NCBI RefSeq assembly: GCF_018390635.1
Contig: NZ_JAHBGE010000051.1
Coordinates: 1 to 64,000 of the forward strand
Direction: 5' to 3'
Source of the DNA: Ancylobacter lacus
GTDB taxonomy: Bacteria; Pseudomonadota; Alphaproteobacteria; Rhizobiales; Xanthobacteraceae
DNA: 64,000 bases
Below are positions 52,512 to 62,415 of the stretch, one piece after another. The notes beneath the pieces were generated by a model. It saw nothing but the letters and a program-made list of their open reading frames with translations. It searched no databases and was not told the origin of the DNA. Within the stretch, counting starts at the first letter, position 1; every line of letters begins with the position of its first letter. The position numbers were made by a program, and so were the translations under genes.

Positions 52512-52613
52512 ATGAAGGATGGAGGCTGGTTTGCCTTGCGTGTCGGCGCGTTCTGGTCAATTGCGCTGGCGGCACCGATACTCGCCTCACTCCTGTTTCA
52601 CATGCTCGACTGA
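52512..52613 (+). CDS. Possible 33-residue single-span membrane protein
   Basis: A 33-codon ORF, too short for ordinary calling, encoding MKDGGWFALRVGAFW and continuing as one hydrophobic helix (SIALAAPILASLLFHML) to a final Asp. A G-rich stretch that could serve as ribosome site lies just before the ATG. It overlaps the 3' end of the UvrD-like pseudogene on the other strand by 27 bp. The size and single span resemble small membrane toxins or regulators, but there is no direct evidence of expression. Confidence 0.35.
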   Translation: MKDGGWFALRVGAFWSIALAAPILASLLFHMLD

Positions 52614-53344
52614 ATCGAGGAAGGTCGTGCCGCGGTACAACTGAATCTGGGCATCGACGGTGGAAACCGGGTGCATCGCCTTTTCGACGCGGTGCCTATT
52701 GTGGGCGATGCGGCGCGCGGATTTGACAACGATGTTGCGCGGGCAGCGGTAGTTCTTTTCGAGAACATAGGTGGAGAACGCCCGGCCGAGATGGCGCTCG
52801 GGCGCCAGGATGAATTCCGGCGCGGAGCCGCGCCACTCGAAGATCGCCTGATCGTCATCGCCGACGAGGATGAGCGCGGAGCGGTGGAGCTCCGCCACCT
52901 TCAGGATCAGCGCCAGATCCAGCGGGTTGATGTCCTGAAACTCGTCGACAAGAATGTGCGTGATGCGCGCAGGCCCTTCCGGGAGAAGGCCAGCCGCCAC
53001 CTGCCGCCGCTGGTCGAGCCAGGCACCGTATTTCTGGTCTTCCAGGGTGAAGCAGCCGGTTGCGAACTGCTGGGCGCAGGCGGCGTTGAAGAATGGCAGC
53101 GCGACCTCGAGGAAGGGTTCCCAGCGGCGCCGGCGAAAGCGGGGTCGGTCAACCGGGACCGCACCTCTTCACGCGCGGCGCGGGTGAAGGAGACGATGAG
53201 GAAGCGGGCCGTTCCGGCTCGTCGCCGATGCAGATGGGCGCAGCGGTTCAACAGGGACAGGGTCTTGCCGCTGCCTGCGGGTGCGAGAAAGCGAATATCT
53301 TCTTCCAGAGCCTCGACGAAGGCGATTCGCGTCTCGTCCAACAT
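52587..53344 (-). pseudogene. Frameshifted and truncated UvrD-like helicase
   Basis: Starts MLDETRIAFVEALEEDIRFL with Walker A APAGSGKT (21-28) and SFTRAAREEVRSRL. The frame then shifts at about 53121: the N-terminal frame reads DPAFAGAAG, the other frame resumes EPFLEVALPFFNAACAQQF and carries HILVDEFQDINPLDL (Walker B), GDDDQAIFEWRGS and LEKNYRCPRNIVV. Restoring one G in the GGG run at 53120-53122 (minus strand) rejoins them. Even then the protein stops after about 250 residues, where UvrD/Rep proteins need 550 or more, so motifs IV-VI are missing. A relic beside the restriction system. Confidence 0.85.
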
Positions 53345-53567
53345 CCCGGGAACCGACAGTATTTAGGACGCTCGGCCATCATAGCACCTAACAGGTCAAT
53401 GACGCCGGCGCCAGTATGAGCTCACCTTCTTTCAGAGTACGCAATTGATAGGGCTCATCACAGCCTGAGCGCGCGCCCGCCGATGCCTGCAATCCTTTCG
53501 CTACGGAACATGCGCTGGCGCGGCGCATTGGTGGAATTCCCCGCAGAACGCACCCGAGGAGTTCGCC

Positions 53568-54737
53568 ATGAAGGCACTGACCTGGCACGGCAAGGCCGAC
53601 ATACGCTGCGAGAGCGTGCCGGACCCGAAGATCGAGGATGGCCGCGATGCCATCATCAAGGTGACGGCGTGCGCGATCTGCGGGTCGGATCTCCACATCT
53701 ATGGCGGCATCATTCCCGGCATGGAGCATGGCGATGTGCTCGGTCACGAATCCATGGGCGAGGTGGTCGAGGTCGGGTCGCAGAACAGCAAGCTGAAGGT
53801 TGGCGATCGGGTCGTCGTGCCCTTCACCATTTCCTGCGGCGAATGCTTCTTCTGCACGCGCGGCTATTTCTCGGCCTGCGAGCGAACCAATCCCGACCGT
53901 GACAAGGCATCCAAGCTTTGGGGAAACGCGCCCGGCGGGCTCTTCGGCTATTCCCATCTTCTCGGGGGCTATGCCGGCGGGCAGGCCGAATATCTGCGCG
54001 TGCCCTATGCCGATGTCGGCCCCATCAAGGTGCCGGAGGGACTGACCGACGAGCAGGTGCTTTTCCTGTCGGACATCTTTCCCACGGGCTACATGGCCGC
54101 CGAATTCTGCGACATCCAGCCCGGCGACACCATTGCGGTGTGGGGTTGCGGTCCGGTCGGCCAGATGGCCATCCGCTCCGCCTTCCTGCTGGGTGCCGAA
54201 CGGGTGATCGCGATCGACACGGTGCCGGAACGGCTCGCCCTTGCGCGGGCGGGTGGTGCCATGACGCTCGATTTCGCTGAGGAGGACATCTACGACCGGA
54301 TCATGGAGCTGACGGGCAAGCGTGGCGCGGATGCCTGCATCGATGCCGTCGGCACCGAGGCCGATGCGACCGCGAGCGCCGATTCAATGGTCGACCGGGT
54401 GAAGACCGCGCTCTTCATGGGCACAGACCGGCCCCATGTGTTGCGGCAGGCGATCCACTGCTGCCGCAATTTCGGGACGGTTTCCATTGTCGGCGTCTAT
54501 GGCGGCTTTCTCGACAAGGTGCCGATGGGGTCGGCCATCAATCGCGGCCTTCGTTTCCGCATGGCGCAGACGCCGGTACAGCGCTATCTGCCGATGCTGC
54601 TCGACCGCATCCAGAAGGGCGAGATCGACCCCTCCTTCGTCATCACCCACAAGGCGTCGCTGGAGGAGGGGCCGGACCTCTACAAGACGTTCCGCGACAA
54701 GCACGACGGCTGCATCAAGGTCGTTCTCAAGCCCTGA
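53568..54737 (+). CDS. Zinc-dependent alcohol dehydrogenase (formaldehyde-dehydrogenase-like)
   Basis: A 389-residue medium-chain dehydrogenase. Catalytic zinc ligands CAICGSDLH and [12 protein letters not shown]; structural zinc Cys in [18 protein letters not shown] loop [16 protein letters not shown]. The length and the long insertion [20 protein letters not shown] are like glutathione-independent formaldehyde dehydrogenase and related threonine-dehydrogenase-like enzymes. The substrate is not certain. GAGGAG precedes the ATG. It stands alone, just outside the restriction region. Confidence 0.93.
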   Translation: MKALTWHGKADIRCESVPDPKIEDGRDAIIKVTACAICGSDLHIYGGIIPGMEHGDVLGHESMGEVVEVGSQNSKLKVGDRVVVPFTISCGECFFCTRGYFSACERTNPDRDKASKLWGNAPGGLFGYSHLLGGYAGGQAEYLRVPYADVGPIKVPEGLTDEQVLFLSDIFPTGYMAAEFCDIQPGDTIAVWGCGPVGQMAIRSAFLLGAERVIAIDTVPERLALARAGGAMTLDFAEEDIYDRIMELTGKRGADACIDAVGTEADATASADSMVDRVKTALFMGTDRPHVLRQAIHCCRNFGTVSIVGVYGGFLDKVPMGSAINRGLRFRMAQTPVQRYLPMLLDRIQKGEIDPSFVITHKASLEEGPDLYKTFRDKHDGCIKVVLKP

Positions 54738-54817
54738 GGAGCGTGTCCAGAGGACGTGAGCGGGCGAGGAGAGGGCGCGCGTCCCGCCATGCGCCCCGCC
54801 ATGCGTGGGGCGGAGGG

Positions 54818-55834
54818 TCAAGCGACGTCGAGGACAATCTTGCCCTGGATGCCGCCGCGTGCCGCCCGTTCGTGGGCGCGCGCGGCGTCGGCCAGCGGAA
54901 AGATGCTGTCGACCACGACCCGGAGGGTGCCGTCGGCGAGCAGCGCGGCGGCCTGCGCGAGCTGTTCGCCGCTGGAGCGGACCTGAGCCGTCGAGACGGT
55001 AATGCCCCGCTCCGCCGCCTCCTGATGGCCGGCGAAGCCGAGAGGGTAGACCGGAAACAGCGCGCCGCCCCGCTTCAGGCTGCGCAGAAAACGACCGCTT
55101 TCAGCGCCACCCACGGTATCCAGAACCAGATCGGCGTCCCGCACCACCTCTTCCGGGGCGATGCCGGCGCGGTCGAGAAACTGGTCGGCGCCGAGATCGC
55201 GCAGCAGAGCCTCGCTCCGGCGGGAGGCCACGGCGATGACATGGGCGCCTCTCCACGTCGCCAGCTGCACGGCGAGATGGCCGACCCCGCCCGCGGCACC
55301 GTTGATGAGCACCGTCTTGCCTTCCAGCGGTACCGGCACATGGGCAAAAGGCTGGAACGGGTTCGGCTGCTGATGGCCCGGTTCGATCAGGAACTGCCAC
55401 GCGGTGAGCAGCGACATGGGCGCTCCGGCCGCGTGCACATGGTCGATGGTGGAGGGCTTGTGGGCCAGTTCCGAGGCGGGCACGCTGACATATTCGGCAT
55501 AGGCTCCGCTGCCCTTCATAACCTCGCCGGGGAACCGCACCAGGGCGTAGACGGCGTCGCCGACCGCGAAACCCTCGACCCCCTCCGCCACAGCCGCGAC
55601 CACGCCGGACACGTCGGAGCCGAGGATCAACGGGAAGGCGGGTTCGGGTCGCCACTCCGGAGGCAACGAGCGGTAGCCGTCCCGCAGATACCAGTCCGGC
55701 GGGTTCAGCCCGACGGCGTGGACCCGCACGAGCACGTCGCCGTGCGACAGCGCAGGTCGCGGCGCCTCCTCGTAGCGCAAGACGTCGGGGCCGCCAAAGG
55801 CGTGCAACCGGACGGCCTTCATCATCGGGTTCAT
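54818..55834 (-). CDS. NADP-dependent medium-chain oxidoreductase (quinone reductase-like)
   Basis: A 338-residue zinc-free medium-chain reductase. Opening [40 protein letters not shown], the nucleotide loop [20 protein letters not shown] and a C-terminal [11 protein letters not shown] are all typical of NADPH:quinone or enone reductases. It is divergent from the LysR gene (85 bp), a standard regulator-target arrangement, so it is probably controlled by it. The physiological electrophile or quinone substrate is unknown. Confidence 0.9.
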   Translation of the reverse strand: MNPMMKAVRLHAFGGPDVLRYEEAPRPALSHGDVLVRVHAVGLNPPDWYLRDGYRSLPPEWRPEPAFPLILGSDVSGVVAAVAEGVEGFAVGDAVYALVRFPGEVMKGSGAYAEYVSVPASELAHKPSTIDHVHAAGAPMSLLTAWQFLIEPGHQQPNPFQPFAHVPVPLEGKTVLINGAAGGVGHLAVQLATWRGAHVIAVASRRSEALLRDLGADQFLDRAGIAPEEVVRDADLVLDTVGGAESGRFLRSLKRGGALFPVYPLGFAGHQEAAERGITVSTAQVRSSGEQLAQAAALLADGTLRVVVDSIFPLADAARAHERAARGGIQGKIVLDVA

Positions 55835-55919
55835 GAGACTTCTCCCTGATCGTGCTGCGCCAGAGGTGGCTCATGAAGGCGGAATTGATAATCCTGCCGA
55901 CATTTCATTTAATGCTTCC

Positions 55920-56840
55920 ATGAAGGAACAGATCGCGCTTGAACGACTGACCGGGCTCATCGCCTTCGCCCGGGTGGGGTCGATGGGCAGTTTCACGGCC
56001 GCGGCCCGCTCGCTCTCGCTCTCGCCTTCGGCGGTGAGCAAAAGCGTGCAGCGGCTGGAGCAGTCGCTCGGCCTGTCGCTCATCGCCCGCACCACCCGAT
56101 CCCTGACGCTGACGCCGGAAGGGCGCGAGCTGCACGAACGCGCGCTCCGTCTGCTGCGCGACGCCGAAGAAATCGAGCAGCTCGCCAAGACGGCGCGGGC
56201 GGAGCCGTCCGGCACCCTGCGCATCGCGGCCTCGCTGCCGATCGGCATCCATCTCCTGGCGCCCATTCTGCCGGCGTTTCGCGCCCTTCACCCCGGGGTG
56301 AAGGTTGATCTGAGACTGGACGACCGGTTCATCGACATCATTGGCGACGGCGTGGACATGGCCGTGCGGATCGGGGACCTCGCGGACTCGCAGCTTCTGT
56401 CGCGTCGGCTCGCGCCGCATCGCCTGGGCTGCTTCGGCGCACCGTCCTACCTCGCGGCACGAGGCGCGCCCTCGCATCCGGACGAGCTGGTGGGGCACGA
56501 CACCGTCACCCTCCGCTATCGGAGTTCCGGGCAGCTGCTGCGCTGGCCGCTGCGTGTCGGCGATCGCGAGATCGAGATCGTGCCGCCCTCCGGCATTGTC
56601 GTGGACGCCAGCGAGGCGCTGCTGGCCGTGCTGGTGGCGGGCGGCGGCATCGGCCTCAGCGCGGACTTCGTCGCTGCCCCTTATGTGGCGCGCGGCGAAC
56701 TGGTGCCGGTACTGCCCGACCATGTGGTCGAGCGGCACAACATCACCGCGGTCTGGCCCGAAAGCCGCCGGGCCAACCCGGCGCTGCGCGCCTTCCTCGC
56801 CTGCCTGACGGAGAGGCTGCCCGCCTGGCGCGCCACGTGA
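55920..56840 (+). CDS. LysR family transcriptional regulator
   Basis: A 306-residue regulator. N-terminal winged helix: [59 protein letters not shown]. The C-terminal effector domain includes [20 protein letters not shown], usual for the CrgA/DhT-type LysR subgroup. The start at 55920 follows TTAATGCTTCC. It is divergent from the quinone reductase-like gene and probably regulates it; the effector is unknown. Confidence 0.94.
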   Translation: MKEQIALERLTGLIAFARVGSMGSFTAAARSLSLSPSAVSKSVQRLEQSLGLSLIARTTRSLTLTPEGRELHERALRLLRDAEEIEQLAKTARAEPSGTLRIAASLPIGIHLLAPILPAFRALHPGVKVDLRLDDRFIDIIGDGVDMAVRIGDLADSQLLSRRLAPHRLGCFGAPSYLAARGAPSHPDELVGHDTVTLRYRSSGQLLRWPLRVGDREIEIVPPSGIVVDASEALLAVLVAGGGIGLSADFVAAPYVARGELVPVLPDHVVERHNITAVWPESRRANPALRAFLACLTERLPAWRAT

Positions 56841-56900
56841 CGCGCCGCCGCAGCCGTCGCTGCGGGAGGATAGGGGAGGGGCGGGCGGCGTGCCGGGCGC

Positions 56901-57836
56901 TCACCGTCCTCCTCGGACATAATGCACACCGAGCGCCGGCGGCAGGCTCGCCTTGCGGCCCAACAGAACCAGAACCGCGAGGACTGCCACGAAAGGCAGC
57001 ATCTGGACGACGTCCGTCGGGATGCTGACCCCGGCGACCTGCAGCGCCGTGGCGGCGGAGAGACAGGCCCCGAACAGCAGAGCACCCCAAAGCACGCCGA
57101 ACGGCCGCCCGCGCGCCTGCATGGCGAGCACGATGCCGATAAATCCCGCGCCGTTGGTCATGAACGGCACGAAAATGCCGGCACCGACTTCCGCCATGAA
57201 GGCTCCGCCCACGCCGGCGAGGCATCCCGTCGCCAATACCGCAAGGCTGCGAAGGCGCACGACGTCGACGCCGGCCGCGTCCAGCGCCTCGGGCTTGTCA
57301 CCCGCAGCCTGCAGCGCGAGGCCGAGATGGGTGGAACGGAACACGTAGGCAGTGAGAAACACCGCGAGGATCGCGAGATAGACGATAGGCGGGCGGTCGA
57401 ACAGTGCCGGCCCGATCACCGGTATCGCGGAAAGGCCGGGAATCGCCAGCGTCGCCACGGCCGGGAGGCGAGGGTAGCTTTGCGCGAACTGGAAATGGTG
57501 GAGAAGCGCGGTCGTCCCCTCCGCCCCGAGCGTCAGGGCCATGCCGATGACGATCTGGCTGAGTCCCAGGCGGATGCAAAGCACCGCCATGGGCGTCGCC
57601 ACCGCCATGCCGCCCAATGCCCCGCCGAGATAGCCCAGCCAGATTGAACCGGTGTGGTAGGCCACGAGGAAGCCCCCATAGGCTCCGGCCAGCATCATTC
57701 CCTCGATGCCGATGTTCAGAACCCCCGCCTTTTCCGAGATTTGCTCGCCGAGCCCCGCCAGCAGCAGCGGGAGCCCGGCGGTGAGTGCGCCAAGGACCAG
57801 CGCGGTGAAAAAGGGCTCCGTGAAAAGCGTGGACAT
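56901..57836 (-). CDS. Second BMP-type ABC transporter, permease 2
   Basis: A 311-residue YufQ-type permease with the conserved GLGEQISEKAGVLNIGIEGM near residue 28, membrane segments on both sides, and GDKPEALDAAGVDVVRLRSL in the second half. ATG 57836 gives this N-terminus and lies 11 bp after the other permease gene. It is last in the minus-strand operon and converges on the LysR gene. Confidence 0.93.
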   Translation of the reverse strand: MSTLFTEPFFTALVLGALTAGLPLLLAGLGEQISEKAGVLNIGIEGMMLAGAYGGFLVAYHTGSIWLGYLGGALGGMAVATPMAVLCIRLGLSQIVIGMALTLGAEGTTALLHHFQFAQSYPRLPAVATLAIPGLSAIPVIGPALFDRPPIVYLAILAVFLTAYVFRSTHLGLALQAAGDKPEALDAAGVDVVRLRSLAVLATGCLAGVGGAFMAEVGAGIFVPFMTNGAGFIGIVLAMQARGRPFGVLWGALLFGACLSAATALQVAGVSIPTDVVQMLPFVAVLAVLVLLGRKASLPPALGVHYVRGGR

Positions 57837-57847
57837 CGGTTCCCCTG

Positions 57848-58993
57848 TCACCGGCGCGCCGTGCGATGGCGCTTGTCGAGATATTCGGCAATGCCGAGCA
57901 TCACGAGCAGGATTGCCACCACCACGAGGGTGAAGAAGTTCGGCACGCCGGTGCGCCGCGCCGCGCTCTCGCCCCCGATCGACAGCACCGAGAACAGGAA
58001 GACGAAGCCGATCGCGGCAAAGCCGTTGAATCGTGCCAGAAACACCAGCGGGATGACGGTGAGGCTGTAGGCCGGATTCCAGTCCGCCCGCACATTGCCC
58101 TGCACACCAAGGATCTCTACCGCCCCCGCCAGCCCTGTCAGGGCCGCGGAGATGGCGAAGGCCGCGACCGTGAGCATCGGCACCGGCAGTCCGGCATGGA
58201 TCGCCGCGCGGGGATTGGCGCCTACGACGCGCAGCTTCAACCCGAAGGCGGTGCGGGTCATGACCAGATGCACCACGATGATGGCCCCGAGGCCCAGCAG
58301 CAGGCCGCTCGACACGGTGGTGCCAAACAGGCGCGGCAGCCTGTCCGCCACGGCAAGGGTGCGGGTCTGCGGCACGGTGGTGGCAGGGTCGTGAAAGGCC
58401 AGCTTCACAAGGACATTGGCGAGGGAAATGCCGAGAAACGAGGTCATCAGCGTGGTAATGACCTCGTTGATGCCCTGATAGGCCTTGAGCAGTGCCGGCA
58501 GCATCGACCACGCCGCCCCGACCGCGGCACCGGCCAGCAGCCCGGCCAGCAGGACCAGCGCGATCGGCAGATGGGGTGTCAGCAGTGGCGCGAGGGCCGC
58601 GACGGCCACGGCACTCAGCAAAAATTGGCCGTCACCGCCCAGGTTCCACAGGCCGGCGCGGAACGCGACGATCAGGCCGGCCGCGATCAGCAGAAGGGTG
58701 CCCATGCGGGTGAAGGTTGCCTGCAAACCATAGGCGTTGATCAGGCCGCGCTCGAGGACGAAGCCGTAATAGGCGATCGGGTCGACGCCAAGCGCGAGCA
58801 GCAGCAGGCCCGACAGCAGGAGCGCGCCCATGACGGGACCGAGCGTCATCAGCGCCAGGCGGGTCCACGCTCGCCCCGTTCCGCGCCGCCCCGGCGGGTT
58901 CCCGGCCGCCTGGTCCTCCGAGGCCGGGGTCGTTGTGGGACCCGAAGGAGGCTCGTGGCGCCTTTCATGGTCCGGCCTGCGGATGTCGGTCAT
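57848..58993 (-). CDS. Second BMP-type ABC transporter, permease 1
   Basis: A 381-residue YufP-type permease. The first 45 residues are a Pro/Arg-rich cytosolic tail, then membrane segments, AAGLIVAFRAGLWNLGGDGQ (family core), YQGINEVITTLMTSFLGISL and RVVGANPRAAIHAGLPVPML. The ATG overlaps the ATPase stop by 4 bp. Less similar to the first operon's permease at the N-terminus, so the two operons are not a recent duplication. Confidence 0.93.
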   Translation of the reverse strand: MTDIRRPDHERRHEPPSGPTTTPASEDQAAGNPPGRRGTGRAWTRLALMTLGPVMGALLLSGLLLLALGVDPIAYYGFVLERGLINAYGLQATFTRMGTLLLIAAGLIVAFRAGLWNLGGDGQFLLSAVAVAALAPLLTPHLPIALVLLAGLLAGAAVGAAWSMLPALLKAYQGINEVITTLMTSFLGISLANVLVKLAFHDPATTVPQTRTLAVADRLPRLFGTTVSSGLLLGLGAIIVVHLVMTRTAFGLKLRVVGANPRAAIHAGLPVPMLTVAAFAISAALTGLAGAVEILGVQGNVRADWNPAYSLTVIPLVFLARFNGFAAIGFVFLFSVLSIGGESAARRTGVPNFFTLVVVAILLVMLGIAEYLDKRHRTARR

Positions 58994-60570
58994 GCCGCAA
59001 CACCGCTCATCAGCGCGCCCAGCCGTGACCGCGCTGCTTCGTCATTGGCGACCATCCCGACGATGCGGCCACGCGACATCACGGCGATGCGGTCGGAGAG
59101 TTCCAGCAGCTCATCGAGGTCTGTCGAGAGGAGGATGACCGCACGTCCCTGATTTGCCGTCTCCCGGACGTGCTGCCGGGCGGCGCGCGCGCTTTGGAGG
59201 TCGAGGCCATTGGTGGGTTTGGCGAAGATCACCGCCCGCGCCGCCCCGGAGAGCTCGCGCGCCAGCAGCGCCTTCTGGACGTTGCCGCCGGACAGGGTGT
59301 CGATAGGCGCCGAGATGCCGGGGGTGCGCACATCGTACGCCTCGACCAGCCGCCGGGCATGGGCGGCGATGGCCTCGGGCCGCTCGAGCCCGCCCTGCCA
59401 GAAAGGCGGCTCGCCCACATCCTTCAGCAGGAGGTTGAGGGAGAGAGGGAAGCTGCCGATCGTGCCTTCGCCGAGCCGGTCGTCGGTTACGTAGCGCAGG
59501 CCCTGCCGCCGCCGTCCGCCAACATCGAGCCGTTCCAGCGAGGTGCCGCCGAGGGTGATCCGCCCCGCCGCGAGACGCCGCTGACCGGCCACCGCCTCGG
59601 CGAACTGCTTCTGGCCGTTCCCGTCCATGCCGGCGATGCCGACGATCTCGCCCGGCGCCACCGCCAGATCGATCCCGGCCAATGGCACCACGGGATCGTC
59701 GACGGCGAGCCCTTCGATCACCAGCAGCGGCGGCGGCGCCATCCGGTCGCGGCGCGGCGCGGCGGTGGGCGCAGTGAGGTCATCGGAGCCGAACATCAGC
59801 CGGACGATCTCGGTCGTCGCCGCGGCCGGCCCGAGCGAGGCGAGGCGATCCGGCGCGATCTCGCCGACCTTGCGGCCCAGCCTCAGCACCGTGATGCGAT
59901 GGCCGATGGCGAGTGCCTCGTCCAGCTTGTGCGTGATGAACACGACGGCGATGCCGCGCTTCGCCAGGCGCCCCACCAGCTCGCCGAGCTTGCCGGCACC
60001 CTGGGGGGTCAGCATGGCGGTCGCTTCGTCGAGAAGGATCACCCGGCTGCCGCGCAGGAGCGCGCGGACAATCTCGACCTGCTGCCGCTCGCCCAGCGAG
60101 AGGGCCCCGACCTTTGCGGCGGGATCGATGGTTATGCCGATCTCGGCGCCGACCAACGCCATGCGACGCGCCAGCCCGGCGCGGTCCGGCCGCGCCCACC
60201 AGGCTCCGCCGAGCGCCATGTTGTCGACGACGCTCAGCGACGGCACCAGCATGGAGTGCTGGAAGACGGTGCCGATACCAAGATCGAGCGCCCGGGCGGG
60301 CGTGTCGATCCGCACGGCCCGCCCATCGACACGTATGCTCCCCGCATCGGGCTGGTGAAGCCCGGACAACAGGGCGACCAGCGTCGACTTTCCCGCGCCG
60401 TTCTCACCCAGCAGAACATGCACCTCGCCGGGCCACAGATCGAACGTCACCCGGTCCAGGGCCAGGGCGCCGGGGAATCTTCTGGTGACGCTGTCGAGCG
60501 AGATGACCGGCCGCGGCTCGGAAAGCGGGCTCGCCGGAGGCGGCGGGGAGGCGGCGCGTGGCTGGTTCAT
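58990..60570 (-). CDS. Second BMP-type ABC transporter, ATP-binding protein
   Basis: A 526-residue protein with two fused ABC domains. First half: Walker A GENGAGKST (55-63), signature LSLGERQQVEIVRALL, Walker B VILLDEATAML, in which the common DEPT is DEAT. Second half: GIAGMDGNGQKQFAEAV (degenerate P-loop), LSGGNVQKALLARELSG, IFAKPTNGLD. The N-terminal 20 residues are Pro/Ser-rich. It lies 100 bp after the binding-protein gene and overlaps the permease gene by 4 bp. Confidence 0.93.
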   Translation of the reverse strand: MNQPRAASPPPPASPLSEPRPVISLDSVTRRFPGALALDRVTFDLWPGEVHVLLGENGAGKSTLVALLSGLHQPDAGSIRVDGRAVRIDTPARALDLGIGTVFQHSMLVPSLSVVDNMALGGAWWARPDRAGLARRMALVGAEIGITIDPAAKVGALSLGERQQVEIVRALLRGSRVILLDEATAMLTPQGAGKLGELVGRLAKRGIAVVFITHKLDEALAIGHRITVLRLGRKVGEIAPDRLASLGPAAATTEIVRLMFGSDDLTAPTAAPRRDRMAPPPLLVIEGLAVDDPVVPLAGIDLAVAPGEIVGIAGMDGNGQKQFAEAVAGQRRLAAGRITLGGTSLERLDVGGRRRQGLRYVTDDRLGEGTIGSFPLSLNLLLKDVGEPPFWQGGLERPEAIAAHARRLVEAYDVRTPGISAPIDTLSGGNVQKALLARELSGAARAVIFAKPTNGLDLQSARAARQHVRETANQGRAVILLSTDLDELLELSDRIAVMSRGRIVGMVANDEAARSRLGALMSGVAA

Positions 60571-60670
60571 GGCGGAGGCTGTCGTGCGATCCCGTCCGGC
60601 GGGGCGTCGCCGCGGGTTGGAAGCCTTGCAGCGACGCGGCAGGGCGATGAAGGTTGCAGGTCGGAGCGGT

Positions 60671-61699
60671 TCAGGGAGCCGCCGGAAGCTGCGTCACCAG
60701 CTTGTGCACGGTATCGGCGTCGTAATGCGCCGTGACCTTGATCCTGCCGTCGACGATGTCCTTTTTCAGCGCTTCGATCTGCGCCCACACCTCGTCGGGA
60801 ATATGCGCGGTCTTCAGCAGCGCGACCGACCCGTCGGCGAGATTGATGTCGTAGTTGCGGCTGCCATAGGTGCCGGCCCTGACGTCGGCGATCATCGCCG
60901 AATAGACCGGCGTGAGGTTCCACACCACCGAGGAGAGCAGGTTGCCCCTGTCGATCGCCGTCTTGTCGCCGATCACGTCGATGAAATAGACCTTGCCGCC
61001 ATTGGTCGCCTTGGCGGTCTCGACCGCCTGCAGCATGCCGAAGCTGGAACCGTTGCCCTGCCCGAAAATGATGTCCGCGCCGGCCGCGATCAGCGCTTCG
61101 GTCACCCGCTTGCCGCCCGCGGCATCGGAATAGGCCGCCGGCCCGATGACGGCATAGCGCACGGTGATGCCGGGCTTCTCGGCCCTGGCGCCCTCGGCGA
61201 AGGCGGAGGACTGGGCATTCCACGATGGCGGCTCACCCGAGACGACGATCCCCACCGTCCCCGTCGTGCTCATCTTGGCGGCGAGGCGGCCGGCGAGATA
61301 GGCGCCCTCATGCCCGCTGGCCGTGTAATCCGCGACGGCACCGGGCTTGCGCGCCGAGGGCATGTCGACGATCGCGACGGGCACCTTCATTTCGGCGCCG
61401 ATTTCCGGTGCGGCGGTATTGTAGCCGCTGGCGTGTGCGATCAGAAGGCCGGCGCCGTCCTGCGCCAGTTCGCGCAGCGTGGGCCGGACGTCGCCATAGC
61501 CCAGATTGTCCGCGATCAGGACTTCGACGCCGGCGGCGGCACCGGCGGCCTTCGCCGCAGCGACGCCCTGCTGGTTCCAGCCATAGTCTGTGCCGGGCTC
61601 GGGGGTCAGGATGGCGATGGACTTCAGCTCGGCCGCCTGCGCGAACGAAACCATCCCCAGAACGGCCAGCGCCACACCCCAACGCACGATGTTCCTCAT
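60671..61699 (-). CDS. Second BMP family ABC substrate-binding protein
   Basis: A 342-residue periplasmic protein with a signal peptide (cleavage about residue 22, FAQAAE). The mature part begins LKSIAILTPEPGTDYGWNQQ, the BMP-type opening with the conserved D-x-G-W-x-Q. It continues with LLIAHASGYNTAAPEIGAEM, GHEGAYLAGRLAAKMSTTGT and IGPAAYSDAAGGKRVTEALI. It is divergent from a secreted-protein gene. It heads the operon with AGAGGATTCC as ribosome site. The ligand is unknown; no catabolic enzyme lies next to it. Confidence 0.93.
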   Translation of the reverse strand: MRNIVRWGVALAVLGMVSFAQAAELKSIAILTPEPGTDYGWNQQGVAAAKAAGAAAGVEVLIADNLGYGDVRPTLRELAQDGAGLLIAHASGYNTAAPEIGAEMKVPVAIVDMPSARKPGAVADYTASGHEGAYLAGRLAAKMSTTGTVGIVVSGEPPSWNAQSSAFAEGARAEKPGITVRYAVIGPAAYSDAAGGKRVTEALIAAGADIIFGQGNGSSFGMLQAVETAKATNGGKVYFIDVIGDKTAIDRGNLLSSVVWNLTPVYSAMIADVRAGTYGSRNYDINLADGSVALLKTAHIPDEVWAQIEALKKDIVDGRIKVTAHYDADTVHKLVTQLPAAP

Positions 61700-61790
61700 G
61701 GAATCCTCTTTATGGTCCCGATCGATTTTCTTATTCGTCCGTCCGGCATCCGGGCCGGGGGCAGGGGCGGCTTATCTGTAGAGGCATGAC

Positions 61791-62255
61791 GTGCCGAAAG
61801 TCTTTTATCTGGCCGTGCTGGCATTGTGTACATGGGCGACGGTCAACGCCGCCGTCCGGGCCGACACCCGTGACGCGGTGACGGCGGAGCCCGACCTCGA
61901 AGGCCTTGCCGCCGTTCCATTCCGGGTACGGAACGAGACCGGCCGGCCGCTGGTCTGCTCCGCCGTCCTCGCCCACTGGTACTCCGCGCCCATCGGCACC
62001 GTGCCGCCGGGGGAACAGCTCGAGGCCCGGCTGTGGTCGAAGCCGGCAAGCGGCGAAGTGTTTCTGCTCAACGTTCGAGACGACCGCATGCCGATCCAGA
62101 GTTTGTGGTGCGGTTATCAGGGCGCCGACATAACGACCCGCAGCCTCGTGGTGCTGGACCGCCGCGCCGGCCAGGTGGAGCCGCCCGTGAACATGATCTG
62201 CCGGTCGGATGGCGAGACCCATGCGCTGGACTGCCGCCGCAGTACGGCGGAATGA
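61791..62255 (+). CDS. Secreted small protein of unknown function
   Basis: A 154-residue protein with an N-terminal hydrophobic signal (VFYLAVLALCTWATVNAAVR, cleavage about residue 24). The mature part has a beta-rich pattern (VPFRVRNETGRPLVCSAVLA, GTVPPGEQLEARLWSKPASG) and four Cys (C57, C107 and two near the end) that could form two disulfides. I do not recognise a family. The start is GTG with little ribosome-site support. Divergent from the second BMP-type operon. Confidence 0.6.
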   Translation: MPKVFYLAVLALCTWATVNAAVRADTRDAVTAEPDLEGLAAVPFRVRNETGRPLVCSAVLAHWYSAPIGTVPPGEQLEARLWSKPASGEVFLLNVRDDRMPIQSLWCGYQGADITTRSLVVLDRRAGQVEPPVNMICRSDGETHALDCRRSTAE

Positions 62256-62415
62256 CCGGCCGGGGTTTGGTGCCACGCTCTGCATGCCGCCTCTCCCCGC
62301 CATATCGGCCGCGCTCGCGTGATCACACGTTCAGAACCCTCTCCTGCGGTCAAGCAGCCGGCGCGACGTCCGTTTGGCCTAGCGGCAGGAGCCCGACTTC
62401 CGCCGGCCCTCCCGA

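Noticed and set aside
53445-53458. TTGATAGGGCTCAT as a FixK box before the zinc dehydrogenase
   Set aside because: One mismatch; one-mismatch versions of this short consensus are common by chance.
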